The notes beneath the pieces were generated by a model. The model had not been told where the DNA came from. It saw only the letters and a list, made by a program, of their open reading frames with translations, and did no database searches. The translations under genes and the position numbers were made by a program. Below, piece after piece: positions 5,435 through 10,012 of a stretch of 10,012 bases of DNA. Within the stretch, counting starts at the first letter, position 1. Each line of letters begins with the position of its first letter. The stretch comes from Clostridium sp. CAG:138 (GTDB taxonomy: Bacteria > Bacillota > Clostridia > Christensenellales > CAG-138): contig FR879693.1 in assembly GCA_000435055.1 (NCBI GenBank), forward strand, positions 1 to 10,012, read 5' to 3'.

Positions 5435-7327
5435 ATGCATGAATACTATCCCCTGCTGCTTGCGGGCGGCATTATCGGACTGATTTCGGTTGTTCTTATA
5501 ATTGCATATGCAACCGTAAAAGATAAAAAACAAACCATGGGGTTTGAACGTCATATGAATGACGGAGAGATTACCCGCCGCCTTATGGCATACGCAAAAC
5601 CCTATGCGCTGAGATTTGTTTTCGTGGGCATCGTTATGCTGTTCACGATTGCATTCGACATTGTATCTCCGCTCATCATCGGCGGCATTGAGGATATGAT
5701 CGTTACCGATTTCAAGCTGAACAAACTGTTCATAATGGTCGGAATGTATGCAGGAATACTGATTGTTTCCATGGTCGGCGCATATGTTCAGGCTATTGTG
5801 CTGCAAAAGACAGGTCAGCGAATCATCTCCCATCTGCGCGAGGATCTTTTTACCCATATCGAGAGCCTTTCGCACGAACAGATGAACGAGATTCCCATCG
5901 GAAAGCTTGTGACCCGCATCACAAACGACACGAACGCAATTTCACTGATGTTCACGACGCTGCTTGTGAATCTTGTGAAGAACTTTTTCGTGCTGACGGG
6001 CGTCCTTGTTGCAATGTTTTTCCTGAACTATGAATTGACACTGATGGTGCTGTGCATTGCGCCGTTCATAGTGCTTTTCACCGTTATCTTCCGCAAGTTC
6101 TCGCGCAGAGCATACCGAAAGATTAAGGACAGAACGACCGATATAAACACCTATCTTTCCGAAAATCTTTCCGGCATCAAAATCACTCAGATTTTCAACC
6201 GCGAGGAGGCGAAGGAACGTGAGTTCGACAAAAGGAGCAACCTTCTGGGCAGGGCGAAACAGGAGCAGATACTTGTGTTCGGCATATTCAGACCCCTTGT
6301 CTATATGCTTTACATAACAACCGTGATGTGCCTTTTCTACCTTGGCGGCAAGGGCTATCTGGACGGAACGACATTCCTCGGGCAGACGCTGACGGCAAGC
6401 ACGATCGTTTCGTTCTATATGTACATTGCCACTTTCTTCAACCCCATTCAGAATCTTGCGGAGCAGTTCAACTGGCTTCAATCCGCATTTGCTTCCGCCG
6501 AAAAGGTGTTCACAATTATGGACATTAAACCGAAGCTTACGGATGCACCGGACGCGATTGAGCTTGACGAGGTTCGCGGCGAGATTGAATTCCGCGACGT
6601 TTGGTTCAGTTATGTACCAGGCGAATGGGTACTCAAGGGCGTTTCGTTCAAAGTCAATCCGAAGGACACGGTTGCGTTCGTCGGTTCGACCGGCTCGGGC
6701 AAAACAACGATTCTTTCGCTTATCTGCCGCAACTACGAGTTCCAGAAGGGCGAAATCCTGATTGACGGAATCGATATCCGAAAGATAAAGGCTGCATCGC
6801 TGCGCCGGCATTTCGGACAGATGCTTCAGGACGTTTTCCTTTTCTCGGGCACGATACGCAGCAATATTCTGCTGCGCGAAGAGGGAATTTCCGACGAGGA
6901 GGTCATGGAGGCCTGCCGTTACGTAAACGCGGATCACTTTATCAACAAGCTTGAACGCGGGCTGGATGAACCCGTGCGCGAACGCGGCAACAATTTCTCC
7001 GCCGGTCAGCGGCAGCTGCTCTCTTTCGCAAGGACGATAATCCACAAGCCCGCCGTCATGATCCTCGACGAGGCGACCGCGAACATAGACACCGAAACCG
7101 AACAGCTGATTCAGAATTCGCTTGAAAAAATGATGAACATCGGCACGATGCTTATCGTTGCGCACAGACTTTCCACGATTCAGCATGCGGATAATATCAT
7201 TGTTCTTTCAAACGGAAAAATCGTTGAACAGGGCAATCATCATGAGCTGCTTCAGAAACACGGCAGATACTATCAGCTTTACACACTGCAATACCATCGT
7301 GAACAGATGAAAAGTGCGCGCGCGTGA
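5435..7327 (+). CDS. Heterodimeric ABC exporter subunit with catalytic ATPase site (BmrD/TM288-like)
   Basis: This 630-residue half-transporter is the partner of the preceding one. An extra hydrophobic segment at about residues 5-28 precedes the usual first exporter helix at about 60-80; it is absent from the partner. The membrane domain ends near 345. The nucleotide-binding domain has Walker A GSTGSGKTT (417-425), Q-loop MLQDVFLFSGT, signature FSAGQRQ with Ala replacing the second residue of SGGQ (S522-A523-G524-Q525), Walker B MILDEAT with catalytic E546, and H577. The altered signature matches the degenerate Walker B of the partner, so one of the two composite ATP sites is impaired and one is intact. 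A GTG at 5429 overlaps the previous stop, but it is too close to GGAGG (5421-5425); ATG 5435 is 9 nt away and is preferred. Two bases separate the genes, so they are translationally coupled. Confidence 0.93.
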   Translation: MHEYYPLLLAGGIIGLISVVLIIAYATVKDKKQTMGFERHMNDGEITRRLMAYAKPYALRFVFVGIVMLFTIAFDIVSPLIIGGIEDMIVTDFKLNKLFIMVGMYAGILIVSMVGAYVQAIVLQKTGQRIISHLREDLFTHIESLSHEQMNEIPIGKLVTRITNDTNAISLMFTTLLVNLVKNFFVLTGVLVAMFFLNYELTLMVLCIAPFIVLFTVIFRKFSRRAYRKIKDRTTDINTYLSENLSGIKITQIFNREEAKEREFDKRSNLLGRAKQEQILVFGIFRPLVYMLYITTVMCLFYLGGKGYLDGTTFLGQTLTASTIVSFYMYIATFFNPIQNLAEQFNWLQSAFASAEKVFTIMDIKPKLTDAPDAIELDEVRGEIEFRDVWFSYVPGEWVLKGVSFKVNPKDTVAFVGSTGSGKTTILSLICRNYEFQKGEILIDGIDIRKIKAASLRRHFGQMLQDVFLFSGTIRSNILLREEGISDEEVMEACRYVNADHFINKLERGLDEPVRERGNNFSAGQRQLLSFARTIIHKPAVMILDEATANIDTETEQLIQNSLEKMMNIGTMLIVAHRLSTIQHADNIIVLSNGKIVEQGNHHELLQKHGRYYQLYTLQYHREQMKSARA

Positions 7328-7356
7328 GATGAACCCTGAAGCGCAGAAAGCAAAAA

Positions 7357-7731
7357 TCAAACGGTGAAACCGTTGCTGCAATTCAAAACCCGGGCATAAG
7401 CGAGAATGCCCGGGTTTTTGCATATAAACATTGTGCTTCCGAAACTTCGGTGCGGGAAATAAATCCGAACATGAATCGATAACCCTGCTCGGGCAGTCCT
7501 TTCAAAAAGGTACACTTTCACGGAAAAGCTTTCGTTCCCGGGCATTTTTCCGGAAACGATCCGAACAGCTTCGAAACCCATGTTTTCATACAAACATTTT
7601 GCGGGTTCATTGCCGACCAATGCCTCAATGCTGTGAATGCCGGGAAAATTCTTGAGAGCGTATTCTGCAAGCTGCCTGCCTATGCCGCATACTGCTCGGC
7701 GGAAGCGGCAGTCAATGCCGGTGCGGCGCAA
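7357..7731 (-). pseudogene. Truncated GNAT acetyltransferase relic
   Basis: The first 78 residues of this minus-strand frame resemble the C-terminal half of a GNAT acyltransferase. GIGRQLAEYAL resembles the acetyl-CoA pyrophosphate loop and its helix (usually RxxGIG). IEALVGNEPAKCLYENMGF is the standard motif B region (VxxxNxxAxxLYExxGF), followed by two short strands ending about 7498. The N-terminal half is missing, an in-frame stop (TAA) lies at 7741-7743 just upstream, and no ATG with a ribosome binding site exists (the frame starts at TTG). Past residue 78 the frame has no GNAT features and runs through the terminator stem at 7385-7418. I read it as a decayed gene fragment. A frameshift that would reconnect an N-terminal half is not visible upstream. 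Confidence 0.72.
7385..7419. terminator. Bidirectional intrinsic terminator of the ABC operon
   Basis: AAAACCCGGGCAT (7385-7397) and ATGCCCGGGTTTT (7406-7418) form a perfect 13-bp stem with an 8-nt loop. T5 follows on the plus strand and an A-run precedes, so it can stop transcription from both sides. It lies 57 bases after the second ABC stop codon and faces the minus-strand GNAT relic. Confidence 0.93.
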
Positions 7732-7787
7732 ACGAAAATCTTAAAACACTGCTAATCTATGTCATGTTTTTGCGAAAGTCGGCTATG

Positions 7788-7802
7788 GATATTCTAAATA
7801 TC
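7788..7802 (+). promoter_or_regulatory. Inverted repeat next to the Sel1 operon promoter
   Basis: GATATT (7788-7793), CTA, AATATC (7797-7802) is a perfect 6-3-6 inverted repeat ending three bases before the -35 hexamer. Its place fits an activator or repressor operator. No regulator gene is adjacent, so the binding protein is unknown. Confidence 0.45.
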
Positions 7803-7804
7803 TG

Positions 7805-7833
7805 TTGCAAAGGCACGGAGGATATGATACAAT
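7805..7833 (+). promoter_or_regulatory. Promoter of the Sel1 - DUF1963 - helical protein operon
   Basis: TTGCAA (7805-7810), a 17-nt spacer and TACAAT (7828-7833). The predicted start is near 7840, giving a 5' leader of about 107 nt before the Sel1 gene. No other promoter of this quality is seen before the next two genes. Confidence 0.65.
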
Positions 7834-7946
7834 AAAAATATACAGGCAACGGACTTTTTAGCATACGGCGGAGAAAAAACGAAAGTGAAGCGCATCACCG
7901 CAATTTAACGCGAAAAGCATTCGGCTGTTTTATTCGGAGGGAACAC

Positions 7947-8366
7947 ATGGCAATTCGTTTGTTCGGAAAACACAGAAACAAAACCGAAAAGAAAGCAGAA
8001 ATGAAATATAACGAAGGCATGACTTTTATCGCCAACGGGTATTGGGATGAAGCGTTTGCGCCGATTTGCGAAGCTGCCAAGCTCGGGCACCGCGGAGCGA
8101 CCGGGCAGCTTGCAATGATGTATTTTTTCGGTAAAGGCTGTGAATGTAATAAAAACGAAGGAATGCGCCTTCTGAAACTTTCGGCAGAAATGGGAAACCC
8201 GTATTCCTGCTATGCTTTTGCGGTGTTGTTTGATAATGGGGCTGCGGGCATAACGGCGGAGGAAGCGGAGGCGATGTGCCGCATTGCCGCCGAAGCAGGC
8301 GTGGAAGAAGCGGAGGAAAGGCTGAAGCGCGGGTTCGGAAACCAAAGACAGATTGAAAAGGAATAA
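7947..8366 (+). CDS. Short Sel1-like repeat protein
   Basis: This 139-residue, all-helical, soluble protein has no signal peptide or membrane segment. After a basic N-terminus (residues 1-20) come TPR-like helical hairpins of Sel1 type: an entry hairpin at about 22-48 (YNEGMTFIANGYWDEAFAPI), one clear Sel1 unit at about 50-84 (ATGQLAMMYFFGKG, then MRLLKLSAEMGNP) and a second at about 86-120 (SCYAFAVLFDNG, then AMCRIAAEAGVEEA). The G-A-x-x-x-LAxxYxxGxG spacing is the Sel1 signature. Such repeats act as protein-binding scaffolds, and nothing enzymatic is visible. GGAGGG (7936-7941) lies 5 nt before the ATG. It is first of three co-directional genes under one promoter. Partner and function are unknown. 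Confidence 0.82.
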   Translation: MAIRLFGKHRNKTEKKAEMKYNEGMTFIANGYWDEAFAPICEAAKLGHRGATGQLAMMYFFGKGCECNKNEGMRLLKLSAEMGNPYSCYAFAVLFDNGAAGITAEEAEAMCRIAAEAGVEEAEERLKRGFGNQRQIEKE

Positions 8367-8368
8367 AC

Positions 8369-8415
8369 GATGGTTTTTCAGCCCCGAGTTTTGCGGCCTG
8401 CTGTGCAAAACCATC
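8369..8415 (+). other. Intercistronic hairpin between the Sel1 and DUF1963 genes
   Basis: GATGGTTTT (8369-8377) and AAAACCATC (8407-8415) are a perfect 9-bp inverted repeat, with CAGC/GCTG pairing further inside, and it starts two bases after the Sel1 stop codon. There is no U-tract after the second arm, so it is more likely an mRNA stability or processing element, or a partial transcription block, than a full terminator. It may adjust the ratio of the two products. Confidence 0.5.
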
Positions 8416-8463
8416 CGAAAACGCGGGAGAAGCAGGAAAGAAATATAAACAGGAAATATAAAT

Positions 8464-9375
8464 ATGAAATTCAGGATAATTGAGGAAGCGTGGGGGATCA
8501 ACCGAAAAACGGGGGAACGGAAAGTCCGCAGAACGGCGGAGCGGATTTTTACCCCGGAGGCGGGGCAGGTAATCGAATTTCCGCTCGGCAGGCGGAGGTT
8601 CGGCATTGTTTCGGTCGATGAGGAGCGCGTTGTGCTTCGGGTGCAATGTGAAAATTCGGCCGATGAAAAAGAGTTTATTATTGAATGCGGTACCGGCGGA
8701 TTCTACAACCCGCGTTCATGTGACGGAGGTTATCGGTATCTGTTCGAGTTCGACACTGATGAACCGCAAGGCAGACCGGCCGCGGGGCGACGCAGGGTAA
8801 AGGAATGCAGGTATTCAATTGCAATCAAGGTCGAAAAGGCTGCGGGGGAGCATGATTACACGCAAAGCAAGTTCTTCGGCTCGCCGACAGTGCCGAACGA
8901 ATGGGTTGAAAGATTTTATGACGACATAATTTTCCTTGCGCAGATAAGGCTTTCCGATATTGCCGAATATGACCCGGACAACATACTTCCGCACAGCGGC
9001 TATCTGTATTTCTTCCTTGATGCGGAGATGTATCCGTCAGATCAGCTCTATGTTTGGGTCGAATATTATGACGGAGAGCCGGATACGATTATTGATGATT
9101 TTAACGAGCTTTCACCGCTTCCGTGCGGACTTAACGAGGATTGGCTGATTTCGTTCGGTGCTGCGCCGCCCGATGCGGACGGGACAAAACTTCTGGGGCT
9201 GCCGTCCGGTGCGGCGGGAGAGGATGCAAGCCTTCCGAAGCTCCTGCTGCAATACGACCCGCTTGATTTTGAAGGAGTTCCCTATCTTGAGAACGTTGAC
9301 GGGTATGCGTATGTGCTGTTCGGCAGGGATGAAAAGGATTTTGACGGAGCTGTCTATAAGGTTGACAGAACATAA
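8464..9375 (+). CDS. DUF1963 (YwqG-like) domain protein with an extra N-terminal region
   Basis: This 303-residue soluble protein carries a DUF1963/YwqG domain over about 135-300: SKFFGSPTVPNEW (135-147), FLAQIRLSDI (157-166), LPHSGYLYFFLDAE (175-188), LLLQYDPLDF (260-269) and GYAYVLFGRDE (280-290). These are the family's hallmark blocks (GG/GSPxxP..W, FLxQIxL, LPxxGxLxFF, LLQxD, G.xYxxI). Residues 1-110 are a separate beta-rich, charged region with many Arg/Lys/Glu that I do not recognise. DUF1963 has no settled biochemical function; some members sit near toxin and secretion loci as presumed immunity proteins, but no toxin is visible here. ATG 8464 follows AGGAAA at 8451-8456. Spacing to the previous gene is 97 bp and to the next 92 bp. 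Confidence 0.85.
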   Translation: MKFRIIEEAWGINRKTGERKVRRTAERIFTPEAGQVIEFPLGRRRFGIVSVDEERVVLRVQCENSADEKEFIIECGTGGFYNPRSCDGGYRYLFEFDTDEPQGRPAAGRRRVKECRYSIAIKVEKAAGEHDYTQSKFFGSPTVPNEWVERFYDDIIFLAQIRLSDIAEYDPDNILPHSGYLYFFLDAEMYPSDQLYVWVEYYDGEPDTIIDDFNELSPLPCGLNEDWLISFGAAPPDADGTKLLGLPSGAAGEDASLPKLLLQYDPLDFEGVPYLENVDGYAYVLFGRDEKDFDGAVYKVDRT

Positions 9376-9467
9376 CCGACCGAACAAAAATGCCGAAACG
9401 GAGGGAACTTCGATAAGAAAAAGTACGTAAAGTTATAAAAAACTGCTGCTAAGGAGAGGGCGGATAA

Positions 9468-10012
9468 ATGGCATACAGTGAAAAATCCGCGGCGCGTTTG
9501 GCTGCGCTGCACGGAGAAATTGAAGCGCGGAAGGAACATGAATTCGCTGCGCCGACATACAGGGATGCGGCGGCACTTGCCGAAATAAGGCAGACGGTGT
9601 TTAATCAGCTTGAATCGGAGCATGAACACGACAGGGACACTGTCGAGGACAGCATCGCGGTGCTGCGTTATCTTGCCGAGAACTATGAAAACATGGGACG
9701 GACTGCTTGTGCGCTGCCTTTGCGGAAAAAGGTGCTTGAGCTTGATGCCGAATTTGCGGCACGGTTCGGAAATTCCGAAGCGTTTGTCGATGAGAATACG
9801 GAGGAAGCGTCCGCTGTGATGGAAGGAATCGAATCGGATTATTATTGCGCATTAAAGGCGCGCAATCGCTACGGAAGGGACGAATGTGCCGACCTGCGGG
9901 AGATTGCGGCGGGGCTTCTGCCTTTGGATAAACAAATTCAAATCGAAAAAAATGTTTTTGAAAACTATCCGATGCTTGTGCGCGACAGAGTTGAACTATC
10001 GGAAGAGTATCT
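9468..10012 (+). CDS. Helical protein of unknown function (partial, runs off the right edge)
   Basis: An ATG at 9468, preceded by AAGGAGAGGG (9451-9460), opens a frame with no stop up to the window end (181 codons seen). The sequence is highly charged, Ala/Glu-rich and almost entirely helical. The part around residues 55-90, SIAVLRYLAENYENMG then LPLRKKVLELD, resembles a TPR unit (A-x-x-x-LA-x-x-Y-x-x-x-G, then A-x-x-x-x-x-K-x-L-E-L), and GRDECADLREIAAGLLPLD at about 137-155 is a second amphipathic segment. No signal peptide, membrane helix or catalytic motif is visible. I do not recognise a named family; a TPR-like scaffold is the best guess. It follows the DUF1963 gene on the same strand and is probably co-transcribed with it and the Sel1 protein. 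Confidence 0.75.
   Translation, partial: MAYSEKSAARLAALHGEIEARKEHEFAAPTYRDAAALAEIRQTVFNQLESEHEHDRDTVEDSIAVLRYLAENYENMGRTACALPLRKKVLELDAEFAARFGNSEAFVDENTEEASAVMEGIESDYYCALKARNRYGRDECADLREIAAGLLPLDKQIQIEKNVFENYPMLVRDRVELSEEY

Noticed and set aside
5942..7186. A 414-residue open frame on the minus strand
   Set aside because: It lies wholly opposite the second ABC exporter gene, whose motifs are unmistakable. The minus-strand protein has no recognisable domain and arises from the codon bias of the real gene.
1..10012. CRISPR arrays, tRNA or rRNA genes
   Set aside because: No regularly spaced repeats, no cloverleaf with a conserved T-arm and no rRNA signature were found on either strand.

Overview
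The window looks like a chromosomal segment of a Gram-positive anaerobe of the Clostridia, probably Oscillospirales-like. The evidence is purine-rich Shine-Dalgarno sequences (GGAGG type), sigma-A-type promoters, U-tailed intrinsic terminators, a two-zinc-knuckle protein of clostridial type and a BmrC/BmrD-like heterodimeric ABC exporter. Base composition is mid-range. This placement is inference from gene content; no taxonomic marker gene is present.

Left part (1-2250). The last 50 codons of a KdpE-like response regulator are followed by a decayed IS1182-type transposase fragment with a frameshift and an internal stop. Next comes a two-gene minus-strand operon: a SIMPL-domain protein, then a histidine-phosphatase-superfamily enzyme.

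Middle part (2250-3400). This holds about 0.9 kb without a convincing protein gene but with two very good promoters. The first (TTGACA-17-TATGAT) fires into a series of hairpins. The second (TTGCCA-17-TATAAT) starts transcription at the first base of the closing helix of a roughly 235-nt RNA. That RNA has perfect 8-bp and 7-bp long-range helices and a three-way junction. It is the most interesting element here and is either a stand-alone ncRNA or a very long structured leader of the 92-residue double zinc-ribbon protein that follows. A strong terminator closes this unit.

Central operon (3460-7419). A promoter with a palindromic spacer, a structured leader with a U7 tract and a 49-codon overlapping ORF precede two half-size ABC exporters. 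The first has a degenerate ATPase site (Asp after Walker B) and the second a canonical one, so they should form one asymmetric heterodimeric exporter. The leader layout recalls the ribosome-mediated attenuation known for Bacillus subtilis bmrB-bmrC-bmrD. A 13-bp-stem terminator ends the operon and also faces a truncated minus-strand GNAT acetyltransferase relic.

Right part (7788-10012). A promoter with an adjacent inverted repeat drives three plus-strand genes: a short Sel1-repeat protein, a DUF1963 (YwqG-like) protein with an extra N-terminal region, and a helical protein of unknown function that runs off the window. A 9-bp inverted repeat lies between the first two.
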